Shown: one piece after another, positions 22,375 through 32,576 of the stretch
Numbering within the stretch: position 1 is the first letter of the stretch
Layout: every line of letters begins with the position of its first letter
NCBI GenBank assembly: GCA_964576255.1
Contig: CAZNUK010000009.1
Span: 1 to 43,856 of the forward strand
DNA: 43,856 nt
Direction: 5' to 3'
DNA from: Eshraghiella sp964576255
Lineage (GTDB): Bacteria > Bacillota > Clostridia > Lachnospirales > Lachnospiraceae
Notes under the pieces: model-generated
Told to the model about the DNA's origin: nothing
Seen by the model: the letters and a program-made list of their open reading frames with translations, nothing else
Databases searched by the model: none
Translations under genes and position numbers: made by a program

Positions 22375-25356
22375 CTAAAGCCAATTAATAATATCTTCGC
22401 TTATTGCATTTGCTGTTTCTGCATCCAAATTCACAACCGCCACTGCAAGCTGCTCAATTTTATCAGAAATTCGCAGATTATATTGGTAGGATTTGAGGGA
22501 TTTCATAATATCATCCGCCAAATCAATGTCCATTTCATCCATAGCGTTTTTCAAGTTATGTAATAATTCAATAGTAACCGATGAATCGGCCTCAACCTTG
22601 TCTACATCTTCATCAACGCAGATTGAAAGTTGTTCTTTAAGTTGTTGCCATTCATCCAGGAAAGCATCCGTCTGCTCAAGTATAACAGCTTTATCGCCAT
22701 TGCTTGCTGCCATCTCTAACATTCTTGCCTTCTCGCTAAGTCCATTTACACCTATAAGTGCAAGAGAGCTCTTCATTGAATGTACTTTAATACGATAATT
22801 TTTTAACATATCTTCATTATCAATATCATCATAACACCCACGTAAATATTCCATTTCACTTGTCATTGTGGAATAAAAGTCACGAACTGTTTCCATTACA
22901 AGTTCTTTATCCACAAGATGTTCTATTGCAATTTCCCAATCCATACCTTCAATAACAGGAAATTCGTGTTCTGTTTCCTCGCCTCTAGCTTCTGTATCTT
23001 CATTAATCAACTCATCAGGAAGCAACTCCACAATCATTTTTTCCAATTTATCAGGACGAATTGGCTTAGAAATAAAATTATCAAAGCCTTCTCTTAAATA
23101 CATTTCTCTTGCACCTTGAATTGCATTAGCGGTAAGTGCCACAACAGGTGAATTTTCACACTGATATCCAGTCATCGCCTTCATTCTGTGCAGTGTTTCA
23201 ATACCATCCATTTCAGGCATCATATGATCTAAAAATATTATATCGTAGTGTTTTTCCTTAACCAGTTCAATACAATCAAATCCACTTTCAGCTTCATCTA
23301 TCTGGACCTTCGTCTTTTTCAATAGATTAACAAAAACCTTTCTATTAATGGAGTTATCGTCAACCACTAAAATATGTGCATTCGGAGCTTCAAAAGTAAC
23401 TTCATATTTCTGCTGTAATGCCAGTTTCTTAATTCGTTCATCCAAATTACCGATTGGCTCATCATTAATAATACGCTGTTTTATTTCAAAAGAAAAACTA
23501 GAGCCCACGCCATATTCGCTTTGCACCACCAAATCACTACCCATAAGATGAAGCAGTTGCATTGTAATGCTCATTCCAAGACCTGTACCCTCAATATTAC
23601 GATTTTGTTCTTCTTCAATTCTTTCAAAGCGGGCGAATAATTTTGAAATATCCTCTTCCTTAATTCCGATTCCGGAATCTTCCACTACAAATTTCAGTAA
23701 TACATCCTCGCCTGTTTTTTCGCCTGTAACTGTAAGTCCTATATGACCTTCTTTGGTGTATTTTACAGCATTAGTCAAAAGATTAATAAGAACCTGTCTG
23801 ACCCTGACTTCATCTCCACACAACATAAATGGCAGTTCGTGGTCAACATTAAAATTCATCTTAAGCCCCTTGTCCTCTGCTTTTATCATAATCATATTAA
23901 CCACATCATATAACATACTACTAAATTCATAATTAGTAGGAATGATTTCCATTTTGCCTGATTCAATTTTGGAAAGGTCAAGAATATCATTTATAAGTGC
24001 CAGTAAGGTCTGACCTGCATTCTGAATATTCATTGCATATTCACGAATATTCTCATCTTCTGATTCTCTAAGAATCATCTCGTCCATACCAAGCACAGCA
24101 TTAATAGGTGTTCGAATTTCGTGGGACATATTGGCCAGAAATTTGCCCTTTGCCTCATTTGATGTAATCGCCTGCTGTTTTTCTCTTTCCATTCGAAGGA
24201 TTTCATTCATAGTATTGACAAAAGAAATCATCAATACAAATATTAAGCTGATTGCTATAATGGAACCACTAAACTGATTGGTCCACATAAAATATAGAAC
24301 CAACTGAATTACTGCTGCTAAGCAAATTGAAAACACTCCAAGGGCAACAAGTTTATATTCCTTAATATACCCTTTAATAATATCTCTTACAATTGTAAAG
24401 ACTATAAGTCCAATTGATGCACCTGCAATCATACCCATATATTTAATTGTGTCGGAAAAATCAACAATATTTGCCACATGCAGTACAGTACAAATAACAG
24501 TATCCACCAAATTTAGAATAACTGCTACATTATACGCTTTTTGATATCTTTTTTTCTGAACACCATCAAGATATAACATAAATGGAACTGATAACAGCAT
24601 TACCATAAAAAAGGCAATATCGCTAATTACCGAAACGCTCGGGAAAATCACTTGTCTAAAAACAGAATTAGCAAGTATCCATATTGCTGCAAGGAATACT
24701 CCCCAGCCTAAATATTCCATCTCTATATACTTCTTGTAGGTTATTTTTAACGCCACACTAACTACAATTGATGCAATACCCAGAATAAGCATAAAGATTC
24801 CGATACAAAGCTCTAACCCATGTTTTTCAAACATATAACTCCATATTTCCCACTTTTCACCATATAAGATTTCGTGAAAAACACCTGAATATGAAGAGTC
24901 TGTCTGAATTTCCATACGGATATCTTTTGCGGCATCCTCTGAATTCAATTCAACAAACACGAATGCTACTGCACTGACCTTTCCAAAAAGTCTGGTATCC
25001 TCAGTGGTGTATTCCTGTCTCAGTTCTCCATCCACATATACTTTCATCTCCTGCTTGGAGCTTCGTATACATAAATACTGATTATCCTTCACATCATTAG
25101 GTAAAGTATTTTCTACAACAATTAATTCATTACGCTTTGCATCACATTTGCCGGGAATATCAATCTCGATTCTGTCACCGTCATCCTTAACCCACATCCA
25201 GCCTTCTGAAAAAGTATCATAGCCCTTTTGTCCGATTTCTTTTTCATGGGAAAGGAAAATTTGTCCTAATATTAAATATAGGCATACCAATCCTACAAAC
25301 GACAAAAATATTCCTTTTAAAATTGTCATCAGCTTATTATCCTGTGTATTGTCCAT
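22375..25356 (-). CDS. Hybrid sensor histidine kinase with Hpt domain
   Basis: 993 aa. One N-terminal helix, an extracytoplasmic beta-rich domain (about 35-175) and about seven helices (180-390) resemble the 7TMR-DISM sensor layout. Then follow HisKA with His412 (ANMSHEIRTP), HATPase (NLLTNAVKYT, DSGIGI, GTGLGMSI), a receiver with Asp710 (FLDHMMPEMDG) and a C-terminal Hpt domain with His859 (VHSMKSS). The parts allow a His-Asp-His-Asp relay ending in the separate regulator encoded next. Extracytoplasmic 7TMR domains often bind carbohydrates, and a pullulanase gene is nearby, but no link is shown. Confidence 0.93.
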   Translation of the reverse strand: MDNTQDNKLMTILKGIFLSFVGLVCLYLILGQIFLSHEKEIGQKGYDTFSEGWMWVKDDGDRIEIDIPGKCDAKRNELIVVENTLPNDVKDNQYLCIRSSKQEMKVYVDGELRQEYTTEDTRLFGKVSAVAFVFVELNSEDAAKDIRMEIQTDSSYSGVFHEILYGEKWEIWSYMFEKHGLELCIGIFMLILGIASIVVSVALKITYKKYIEMEYLGWGVFLAAIWILANSVFRQVIFPSVSVISDIAFFMVMLLSVPFMLYLDGVQKKRYQKAYNVAVILNLVDTVICTVLHVANIVDFSDTIKYMGMIAGASIGLIVFTIVRDIIKGYIKEYKLVALGVFSICLAAVIQLVLYFMWTNQFSGSIIAISLIFVLMISFVNTMNEILRMEREKQQAITSNEAKGKFLANMSHEIRTPINAVLGMDEMILRESEDENIREYAMNIQNAGQTLLALINDILDLSKIESGKMEIIPTNYEFSSMLYDVVNMIMIKAEDKGLKMNFNVDHELPFMLCGDEVRVRQVLINLLTNAVKYTKEGHIGLTVTGEKTGEDVLLKFVVEDSGIGIKEEDISKLFARFERIEEEQNRNIEGTGLGMSITMQLLHLMGSDLVVQSEYGVGSSFSFEIKQRIINDEPIGNLDERIKKLALQQKYEVTFEAPNAHILVVDDNSINRKVFVNLLKKTKVQIDEAESGFDCIELVKEKHYDIIFLDHMMPEMDGIETLHRMKAMTGYQCENSPVVALTANAIQGAREMYLREGFDNFISKPIRPDKLEKMIVELLPDELINEDTEARGEETEHEFPVIEGMDWEIAIEHLVDKELVMETVRDFYSTMTSEMEYLRGCYDDIDNEDMLKNYRIKVHSMKSSLALIGVNGLSEKARMLEMAASNGDKAVILEQTDAFLDEWQQLKEQLSICVDEDVDKVEADSSVTIELLHNLKNAMDEMDIDLADDIMKSLKSYQYNLRISDKIEQLAVAVVNLDAETANAISEDIINWL

Positions 25357-25381
25357 TTTCCTTCACTCCCAAAATCTACAA

Positions 25382-26152
25382 TTAATATCCTGCAGCTCCC
25401 ATTATTGCCAAAGTAAAGATGGACACTACTATTCCAATAACTATACCTGCAATAGCAAGACCTTTTCTTCTACTCTTCCACTGAACAGCAATACCAACAA
25501 TTGATAATACCACTCCCAGAAAACATACAAATGGGAAGAATGAACATACAAAACCTGCTACACCAAATTCTGACTGTCTCATTCCGGTTGGCACCTGCAC
25601 ATCCACTGCAGCGCCGCCTGAAAGCATTCTTTTGAGACTATCATTATATGGTCTTCTGCTGTTATGGATATTAGCTGCGTCATGAGCCCAGCCGGTTAAT
25701 CCGCTAAGCCACTTATTGCACATCTGGAGAACTAATTTTTTCATCTTAGGACTCGCCTCTGGAAATGCAGCCATTGCAGTCTCATAGCTCTTCATATAGT
25801 TATGTGTCCAAGTAAGGCATGTGCTGTTACGGTCTCTGTTGTTACTAGCCTTAATCTTCATAAGAAGCTCCTGACCGATTCTGTCCATTTCTCTGTTAAA
25901 TGTAGTCAATATCTCATCACTAAGCTGTGTCTTAGTCATAGATAAGTTCTTACACACTTCTGCAGCCTTAATTGCTTCTGTCATTCTAAAATTATCCACT
26001 GTGGACAGCTTCATAAGTGACATTGATTTGTAATGCAAAGCCTGATAGTTGCAGGCATCCTGTCCTAAAATCTGGTCACAGGTTCCGGCACACCCTGCAA
26101 AATCGTTATAAATAAACTGGCTCTGAGCCTGAGAAAGTAAATTGTTATCCAT
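25382..26152 (-). CDS. DUF4190-type membrane protein with helical N-terminus
   Basis: 256 aa. Residues 1-150 are helical and resemble a few TPR-like units (ALHYKSMSLMKLS); the segment up to about 195 is soluble. The C-terminus has two transmembrane helices joined by QWKSRRKGLAIAGI, the DUF4190 pattern. Topology suggests the N-terminal part is cytoplasmic. It lies 25 bp ahead of the hybrid kinase gene and is probably in the same operon. Function unknown. Confidence 0.7.
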   Translation of the reverse strand: MDNNLLSQAQSQFIYNDFAGCAGTCDQILGQDACNYQALHYKSMSLMKLSTVDNFRMTEAIKAAEVCKNLSMTKTQLSDEILTTFNREMDRIGQELLMKIKASNNRDRNSTCLTWTHNYMKSYETAMAAFPEASPKMKKLVLQMCNKWLSGLTGWAHDAANIHNSRRPYNDSLKRMLSGGAAVDVQVPTGMRQSEFGVAGFVCSFFPFVCFLGVVLSIVGIAVQWKSRRKGLAIAGIVIGIVVSIFTLAIMGAAGY

Positions 26153-26228
26153 AGTAATCCTCCCATGTATTCATACAGTAATCATATATTACCAATTATA
26201 TCATATAATGGCATAAATTGAAAATAAT

Positions 26229-26252
26229 AATAGGCGGAAATTTCCGCCTATT
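26229..26252 (-). terminator. Terminator of the pullulanase gene
   Basis: A perfect 24-base palindrome (AATAGGCGGAAA and its inverse), then ATTATTATTTTC on the minus strand; 23 bp after the stop codon. Confidence 0.8.
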
Positions 26253-26275
26253 AGTAATTAAATATTAATGTTATT

Positions 26276-29200
26276 CTAGTATTTTTTCTTGTTCACAATA
26301 ATAGCTACTGCTCCCATTGCTACTATTAACGCACAAGCAACCGGAACATATCCATATCCAGCATCAGGGTCCACAGCACCACCTGTACCAGTACCTGTGC
26401 CGCCTCCATCTCCTGCGCCCGTGCCGTCACCATCTCCTGCTACTGCAACTTTATATACATATGTAACAAATATATCCGCTGATGTATGTGTTCCGCTTGC
26501 ATTGTCAGGTGTAGTCATTACTTCATATCCATCAATATTAATTGCTGTTGTTGTATATGCAGCTCCAATAGCACCTGTTATGCTATAGCTTGAAAGAACA
26601 TTACCAGCTTCGTCCACATATTCAACATGTACTCTACCTGTCTCTGCTACAGCATTTCTTGTGTATACAGAATCTGTATCAACAGTCTCGCCCTTTACAA
26701 GTACTAATGCTGAAATTGCAGGTACGGTTACCTTACCATCGGTTACTGTTTCGATAACTTCTGTACCGGCCTGTACATCATTAATGCAGATATTCCATTC
26801 TCCTTCAGCTATACCCATATTATCATATAAGTCAACTTCTTTTGAAGTAGGATTTGAATTAAAAATAACTACAATTCCATCTGATACTTCATCAGGAATA
26901 GAATCTTTGCCTGCAATGTTAAAAAGTACAACATTTTCATCAATCCATGTTGGTGTAACATAATTACTAACATCACTAGCATCCGTTAATCTTAATGCCG
27001 CATGGTTTTTACGGAATTCGATTAATCCCTTATAGTAATCTCTTGTATTCTGATATTCTTCAGAGTCAAGATTACCCCATTTGAGGCTGTTAATATAATC
27101 CGGTGATTTGTAGCTGTTGTGAATAATATTGCCTTCACTATCTACTTTGGTTCTTAACATCTCTTCACCGGCATGAATCAAAGGAATACCCTCTGCAGTC
27201 ATATAAATTGCTGCTGCCAGATTATTCATCTTAATGCGGTCTGCAAAGCTTGAAGATGCTTTGGTCACATTAATCTTATCCATCAAAGTATAGTTGTCAT
27301 GACATGAAGCATAGTTAACTACCTGTGTTGGAGCAGGTATCCATGATGTCTTTGCCATAAAGCAACTCATAAGAGTGCCTTCCGGGTCATTATCCATAGT
27401 GTTCTGAATATAGCCCCATGAAGTCTCATCATTACCACCTTTTAAGAAATCTCTAAAGGTATCGCTAAAATATGCAAAATCCTCTGTTTCCCCGGCATTC
27501 TGCTGGTTAGCCATTATTGTATTGGATGGTTCTACTGCTGTGTTCATCACCCAGCCTTCACCGTAGAAAATCACATCCGGATGGGTCTTATGAACCTCTT
27601 CCACAACTTCATTAATTGTCTCTGCATCCAAAAGACCTACTAAGTCAAAACGGAAACCATCAATATGATATTCATCCGCCCAGTATAAAACAGAATCAAC
27701 GATGTATTTTCTTACCATTGCTCTTTCAGAAGCGGTATCGTTACCACAGCCTGAACCATTGGAATAGCTTCCGTCAGCATTGGTTCTTGAGAAATAGTTA
27801 GGTACAATTTCATTGAAACAAAAGTTGCCAGCATCATATACATGATTATAAACCACGTCCATAATAACGTTAATGTTATTCTCATGAAGAGTCTGCACCA
27901 TTTCCTTCATCTCGTTTACTCTTACTGCACCATCATATGGATTGGTTGAGTATGAACCTTCTGGTACATTATAGTTAAGTGGATCATATCCCCAATTGTA
28001 CTGCTTAGAGGTATCTGCTGCCTTCTCTTCTTCTGTAAGAGTCTCATCTATTGAAGCATAATCATAAGAAGGTAACAAATGAAGATGTGTAACACCTAAA
28101 TCTCTTAAGTGATCCAATCCTGTCGAAATTCCATCATTATTAGTAGTTCCCTTCTGTGTAAGTCCAAGGAATTTACCTTTCCAGACATCTCTTACTCCTG
28201 ATTCCTCATCAATTGAAAAATCTCTTACATGAAGCTCGTAAATAATAGCATCTGTATAACTCATTCCGGCATTAGGACTCTTATCATCCTCCCAGCCCTC
28301 AGGGTCTGTGGAATCCAAATCAATAACCATTGCACGTTCACCATTAACACCTGTTGTTCTTGCATATGGATCGCAGGATTCTTCTACTGCTCCGTTAACA
28401 GTTGTAAGATATGTATAGTACACGCCATTCAAATCACCTTGTACTGTAGCAATCCAAGTACCATTAACATCTTTTGTCATAGTGTGAGTAGCAAGCTTAG
28501 CACTTCCTTCTTCTTCATCAGAGCCTGTTGCATAGAGCTGCACCTGTACTTTATCCGCTGTAGGTGCCCACACTCTGAAAGTAGTCTCGGTCTCTGACCA
28601 TGTTGCACCTAAATCAGAACCTGTATATGTAAATTCAGCTTCAAATTCATCTGAATTATATAAATTAGGCATCTTAACTGAGTAATCTGCACCATCATAT
28701 GTAAGCTTATAAGAACCACAGGACTTAATAAGTGGAGTTAAATCCTCTTCAATTGAAATATAGTAGGTAGTTCCTACAGTAACAATATCTGTAATGTTAA
28801 TTACTGTTCCATCAGCTTTTTTGATTACAAAATCAGTATTTGGATCAGTTACCAAACCGGATGCATCAACCACAATAGTGTTATTATTTCTATTGTATTC
28901 AACGGATTTAAGCTTGGTTCCCATAACAGCTTCTGTTGAGGAATTGGAATACGTACCATCTGAATATACATATGAACAAACCTTACCTGCAACAACATTT
29001 GAAAGGTCAATTTGTCTCTCTTCTTCCTTTTCTTCCCATTCACCCTTTTTTATCTTGTACTTAAGAGCATTAATAAATGGTACATCCTCTTCACTAACTG
29101 TATATGTAGCAATATATTCTCCATCAACTTCTTCAAACTGGATGGCCTGTCCGTCCTGATTATCTGCCCAAAGCCAAACATCCCATTCACTCTCTTTATT

Positions 29201-30184
29201 ATCAGCTCTGTCATAATGAATCTCTACCGTTACATCATCGGCCTCATAAAGACTAACATTAACACGTCTGCTTTCACCATCAGCAGTTGTTGCAGTAACA
29301 GTAAATTCATTCGCTGTAAAATCATCTGCCAAGGTTACAGCATTTCCATTAATAGTAACACCTAAAGTCTCAGATGTATATGTAACAGCCTTAGTTACAT
29401 GACCACCATTTGATTTAAGATATTCTAATTCTGTAGGCAATTCAATTAAATCATCTTTTTCGATGTTTAATGAAGTAGTTATTATTCCCGAAACATACAA
29501 AATAGAGTTATAATCATCGCCTTCCTTGCGCATAAAATGATTTTGGGAATCTCTATAATAGAGTCCGTAATCTGCCCAATAGAATTTATACTCATATTCA
29601 CCTGGTTCAAGCGTCATTGTATATGTGTATTTATCAGAACCACTCTTCTGCATTTCATCGGAGTTTGTACTCCATCCATTCATAGTACCTGTAAGATATA
29701 CATTTCCAACATCAGCATATGTATACGCTTTAAAGGTTACCTCATTACCATTAACGCTCGTTCCTGACATTGATAAAGCCCCAGTGTATACAGTACTTTT
29801 TCCGTTAAGCCATCTCTCAACCACACCATCTTCATCTGTGGAAAGTTTAGATGAACTAATAATATTATCCCTGGTCTTTTCACTACCACCATTATTAAAA
29901 ATGTAATTGAAATCAGTATCGCTACTTACCTTAAATTCATAAGTGTAATATCCATCACCATCTATAGAAACCTTATTACCCGGCCATGAATTAGTGAGTT
30001 CATCCGGATTCCATGCATATACATACACCTCTGACCATGATTCCGCATTTCTATAATGCAACTTAACCGTCACCATATCGCTGGCTTGAACCTGCCAATT
30101 AGATATTGGCAACATAGTAAATACCAGTATAACTGCCAAAACTATACCAAGAATATTTTTGGCTTTGATTTTTTGTGTCTTCAT
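26276..30184 (-). CDS. Cell-surface type I pullulanase (GH13)
   Basis: 1302 aa, multi-domain. Order: signal peptide (1-35); a CBM26-like starch-binding module (37-145; YVYAWNPD and YIFNNGG); a second small beta domain (150-235, LTGTMNGWS); a CBM41-like module (about 315-420); CBM48 (about 525-615); and the GH13 catalytic barrel with the pullulanase signature YNWGYDP (729-735), nucleophile Asp847 (FRFDLVG), acid Glu876 (YGEGWV) and Asp963 (SCHDNYT). A MucBP-like domain (1182-1245), a Gly/Asp linker, a transmembrane helix (about 1277-1297) and VNKKKY follow. It debranches alpha-1,6 bonds of pullulan, glycogen and starch outside the cell. A TTGACT-N16-TATAAT promoter and GGAGG precede it. Confidence 0.95.
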   Translation of the reverse strand: MKTQKIKAKNILGIVLAVILVFTMLPISNWQVQASDMVTVKLHYRNAESWSEVYVYAWNPDELTNSWPGNKVSIDGDGYYTYEFKVSSDTDFNYIFNNGGSEKTRDNIISSSKLSTDEDGVVERWLNGKSTVYTGALSMSGTSVNGNEVTFKAYTYADVGNVYLTGTMNGWSTNSDEMQKSGSDKYTYTMTLEPGEYEYKFYWADYGLYYRDSQNHFMRKEGDDYNSILYVSGIITTSLNIEKDDLIELPTELEYLKSNGGHVTKAVTYTSETLGVTINGNAVTLADDFTANEFTVTATTADGESRRVNVSLYEADDVTVEIHYDRADNKESEWDVWLWADNQDGQAIQFEEVDGEYIATYTVSEEDVPFINALKYKIKKGEWEEKEEERQIDLSNVVAGKVCSYVYSDGTYSNSSTEAVMGTKLKSVEYNRNNNTIVVDASGLVTDPNTDFVIKKADGTVINITDIVTVGTTYYISIEEDLTPLIKSCGSYKLTYDGADYSVKMPNLYNSDEFEAEFTYTGSDLGATWSETETTFRVWAPTADKVQVQLYATGSDEEEGSAKLATHTMTKDVNGTWIATVQGDLNGVYYTYLTTVNGAVEESCDPYARTTGVNGERAMVIDLDSTDPEGWEDDKSPNAGMSYTDAIIYELHVRDFSIDEESGVRDVWKGKFLGLTQKGTTNNDGISTGLDHLRDLGVTHLHLLPSYDYASIDETLTEEEKAADTSKQYNWGYDPLNYNVPEGSYSTNPYDGAVRVNEMKEMVQTLHENNINVIMDVVYNHVYDAGNFCFNEIVPNYFSRTNADGSYSNGSGCGNDTASERAMVRKYIVDSVLYWADEYHIDGFRFDLVGLLDAETINEVVEEVHKTHPDVIFYGEGWVMNTAVEPSNTIMANQQNAGETEDFAYFSDTFRDFLKGGNDETSWGYIQNTMDNDPEGTLMSCFMAKTSWIPAPTQVVNYASCHDNYTLMDKINVTKASSSFADRIKMNNLAAAIYMTAEGIPLIHAGEEMLRTKVDSEGNIIHNSYKSPDYINSLKWGNLDSEEYQNTRDYYKGLIEFRKNHAALRLTDASDVSNYVTPTWIDENVVLFNIAGKDSIPDEVSDGIVVIFNSNPTSKEVDLYDNMGIAEGEWNICINDVQAGTEVIETVTDGKVTVPAISALVLVKGETVDTDSVYTRNAVAETGRVHVEYVDEAGNVLSSYSITGAIGAAYTTTAINIDGYEVMTTPDNASGTHTSADIFVTYVYKVAVAGDGDGTGAGDGGGTGTGTGGAVDPDAGYGYVPVACALIVAMGAVAIIVNKKKY

Positions 30185-30233
30185 ATAAACTGCCTCCTTA
30201 TTATTTTACAATCTTAAAAAATCATACATATAT

Positions 30234-30261
30234 ATTATATTTTTTGGGGATTAATAGTCAA
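30234..30261 (-). promoter_or_regulatory. Promoter of the pullulanase gene
   Basis: -35 TTGACT (30256-30261), 16-base spacer, -10 TATAAT (30234-30239). No clear CcpA-type cre site was found next to it. Confidence 0.65.
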
Positions 30262-30285
30262 TATGTGTTTAAAAATACTAATTAT

Positions 30286-30762
30286 TTAATTGTTATCATT
30301 GGAACATTTCTCCGCATCAATAGCAAGAACAAGCATTAATGCACACAGGGCATCCTGCGGGTCCCTTACGTCAATCACATATGTATCCGACCAATGTAAT
30401 AATTCCTTGGATATAGTTGCTATACATCTTCCCTCATAATCCAAAACATCATAATCCCATCCAAAAAAATCACCCTCAACATGCCAGCCATTAAAGTCCA
30501 CATCAAACTTATGTGAAAAAAACGAAAAATCCTTACAGATGCAGCCCGCATACCTATCACCAAGATATATCTCAAACTTAGGCAAAAAGGTAAATATCTT
30601 CTCTTGCACCGTTCCGATTTCGTAACCACGGGCATCATACACCTTAAGACAGTGCCCCCATGATAATTGCCCCTTTACGGTGTACACAGTTTCTCCCGCT
30701 TCGTTGTAGATATCGTAGCTGTCAAACCATGAAAAAATACGTTGTTTAAATAATAATTTCAT
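30286..30762 (-). CDS. LURP-one-related (YxjI-like) protein
   Basis: 158 aa. The start MKLLFKQRIFSWFDSYDIYNE, the repeated strand pattern (YEIGTVQEK, GWDYDVLDYEGRCIATISK) and the end helix LCALMLVLAIDAEK match the LURP-one/tubby-like barrel family. No enzyme motif is seen and the molecular role of bacterial members is unknown. It lies 30 bp after the ATPase gene and probably shares its transcript. Confidence 0.8.
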   Translation of the reverse strand: MKLLFKQRIFSWFDSYDIYNEAGETVYTVKGQLSWGHCLKVYDARGYEIGTVQEKIFTFLPKFEIYLGDRYAGCICKDFSFFSHKFDVDFNGWHVEGDFFGWDYDVLDYEGRCIATISKELLHWSDTYVIDVRDPQDALCALMLVLAIDAEKCSNDNN

Positions 30763-30792
30763 ATTAATAAACCTCCAAGTATTTCAATTAAA

Positions 30793-32088
30793 TTAGATAC
30801 AAAACGTGGCGTAGAGAGGAACTGTCTTTTTGTTATCCTCAAATCCGAAATTTTTGATAGAAAGCTTAATAGCATAAGCGGGTTTATAAGTATCCATATA
30901 GACTTTTAAACTTTTTGCTCGAGTATTATCAGCCGACTTAACCTCAATAGGAATAAGCTGCCCTTCACGCTGAATAACAAAATCCACCTCAGCGCCACGC
31001 TCAGACTCCCAGTAATAAGTTGAATAACCATTAATAGACAGTTGCACATTAACATAATTTTCAACCATACCACCCTTAAAATCATTAAGCTCATCCACCA
31101 TATAAAGAACATCATTTGGCATTAATTCTTTCTTGGCACAAAGCAACCCCAAATCAGAAACATATATCTTAAACGCATCAATATCTCTATAATTCTCTAA
31201 AGGCTTCTTTATCTGTTCTACTTTATATACTTGGGATACTATACCCGACAAACAAAGCCATTCAATAGCATTTTCAAATTCTGAAGCACGTCCTCCTTTT
31301 TTTATTAATTTATATTGAAAACGTGTATTCTTTTTTGAAAGCTGGACGGTAATATTGTCGTAAGCAAGTCTGGTTTTCTTAATTTCATTCAAATTATTAT
31401 ACTTACTCATATCATTAAGATAACTTGTAAGTATGGTATCTTGTGTATGACGCACAAGAATATAGTCCTTTGTCTGAACAAATTGCATTACACATTCAGG
31501 CATGCCTCCCACAACAAGATATTGTCTATATATTTGCATTGCCAAATCATGCAATGCCGAAGGCAAAGGTGCATCTTCCTGAAAGCTTTTTTTAATTTGT
31601 TTTACCAAATCATCTTCACCAAGAGCCAACATAAATTCCTCCATATCCATTGGGTACAGAGTTTTTATATCCACCTTACCAACCGGAAATGAAAACTTAG
31701 TCCTATTAACTGCCACTCCGAGCAAACTACCCGCAACCACAATATGATACTCTGGTGCATCTTCACAAAAATATTTCAATGATGTCAAAGCTCTTTCGCA
31801 AAGTTGTACCTCATCAAATACTATAAGAGTCTTGTCCTTAACAATTGTCTGTCCCGCAATATGTGACAAAATTGGTATGAGATAATCAGGACTAATGTTT
31901 TCCTCGAAAGTAGCATTGAGTTTTGGATTTGTTTCAAAATTAAAATATACCACATTCTCATACTGTGTTCTGCCAAACTCCAGAAGAGCATATGTCTTAC
32001 CTACTTGTCTTGCTCCTTGTAAAATCAAAGGCTTTCTGTTCTTGCTTTTTTTCCATTCTTCCAAAAACATCATAATTTTTCTATACAT
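30793..32088 (-). CDS. AAA ATPase with DUF4143 domain
   Basis: 431 aa. The N-terminal AAA_14 domain has Walker A LQGARQVGKTY and Walker B TLIVFDEVQLCE; the sensor segment VVAGSLLG follows. The C-terminal half is the DUF4143 domain, with the nuclease-like segment GAEVDFVIQREGQLIPIEVK (Asp and Glu-x-Lys as in PD-(D/E)xK folds). This family is widespread and often present in many copies; its role is unresolved, with links to mobile or defence DNA suggested by context. No clear AGGAGG is seen; the start ATG 32088 is the best choice. Confidence 0.9.
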   Translation of the reverse strand: MYRKIMMFLEEWKKSKNRKPLILQGARQVGKTYALLEFGRTQYENVVYFNFETNPKLNATFEENISPDYLIPILSHIAGQTIVKDKTLIVFDEVQLCERALTSLKYFCEDAPEYHIVVAGSLLGVAVNRTKFSFPVGKVDIKTLYPMDMEEFMLALGEDDLVKQIKKSFQEDAPLPSALHDLAMQIYRQYLVVGGMPECVMQFVQTKDYILVRHTQDTILTSYLNDMSKYNNLNEIKKTRLAYDNITVQLSKKNTRFQYKLIKKGGRASEFENAIEWLCLSGIVSQVYKVEQIKKPLENYRDIDAFKIYVSDLGLLCAKKELMPNDVLYMVDELNDFKGGMVENYVNVQLSINGYSTYYWESERGAEVDFVIQREGQLIPIEVKSADNTRAKSLKVYMDTYKPAYAIKLSIKNFGFEDNKKTVPLYATFCI

Positions 32089-32212
32089 AACTCATCTCCT
32101 CACATACATTATATCAATATTATAAAATTAATTAGTGTAATAATCAATAATATTTTTAATGTTTTTTACATTAAATTACACGATATTTTTATTTAAAATC
32201 ACATTTTTCTAC

Positions 32213-32247
32213 ACAAAAAAACAACGCCCCCACTAATGGAGGCGTAA
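32213..32247 (-). terminator. Terminator of the SHOCT gene
   Basis: Stem ACGCC-CC around ATTAGT against GG-GGCGT, followed on the minus strand by TTGTTTTTTT; 10 bp after the stop codon. Confidence 0.85.
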
Positions 32248-32257
32248 TAATTCTATT

Positions 32258-32491
32258 CTATATTTTCTCCAGCAACGCTGCTTTCTTTGTATTAAATTCC
32301 TCTTCGGTAATAACACCTGCATCCTTTAACTTGGCGAGTTTTTCAATCTGCGCCACCACATCAACACCACCTTGGCTGTTGCCGGTATTTTTCTTTGACT
32401 CAATAAGTTCGAGAATGTCTTTTTGTCTCAAAAGGTCCATAAACTCTCTACACTTTGCAGCCTGATTGTATATTGTCACACCAGTAAGCAT
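32258..32491 (-). CDS. Small SHOCT-domain protein with a possibly frameshifted 5' end
   Basis: 77 aa from ATG 32491. The last 30 residues (IEKLAKLKDAGVITEEEFN) are a typical SHOCT domain, a short C-terminal oligomerisation-type helix pair. The frame stays open upstream for 21 more codons (TIFKKYTDADNKKRTLRTE just before ATG 32491) to an in-frame TGA at 32557-32559. Those residues look real, but no in-frame start with a ribosome site is there. AAAAGG plus an ATG at 32553 is one frame off, and TTTTTAAAAA lies between. A single-base indel could have split the 5' end. Function unknown. Confidence 0.65.
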   Translation of the reverse strand: MLTGVTIYNQAAKCREFMDLLRQKDILELIESKKNTGNSQGGVDVVAQIEKLAKLKDAGVITEEEFNTKKAALLEKI

Positions 32492-32576
32492 TTCTGTGCG
32501 AAGGGTACGCTTCTTATTATCAGCATCCGTATACTTTTTAAAAATTGTCTCATAGAATCACACCTTTTCACTTACA

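Noticed and set aside
26289..29906. Antisense open frames within the pullulanase gene
   Set aside because: They mirror the codon usage of the pullulanase frame and have no starts with ribosome sites.
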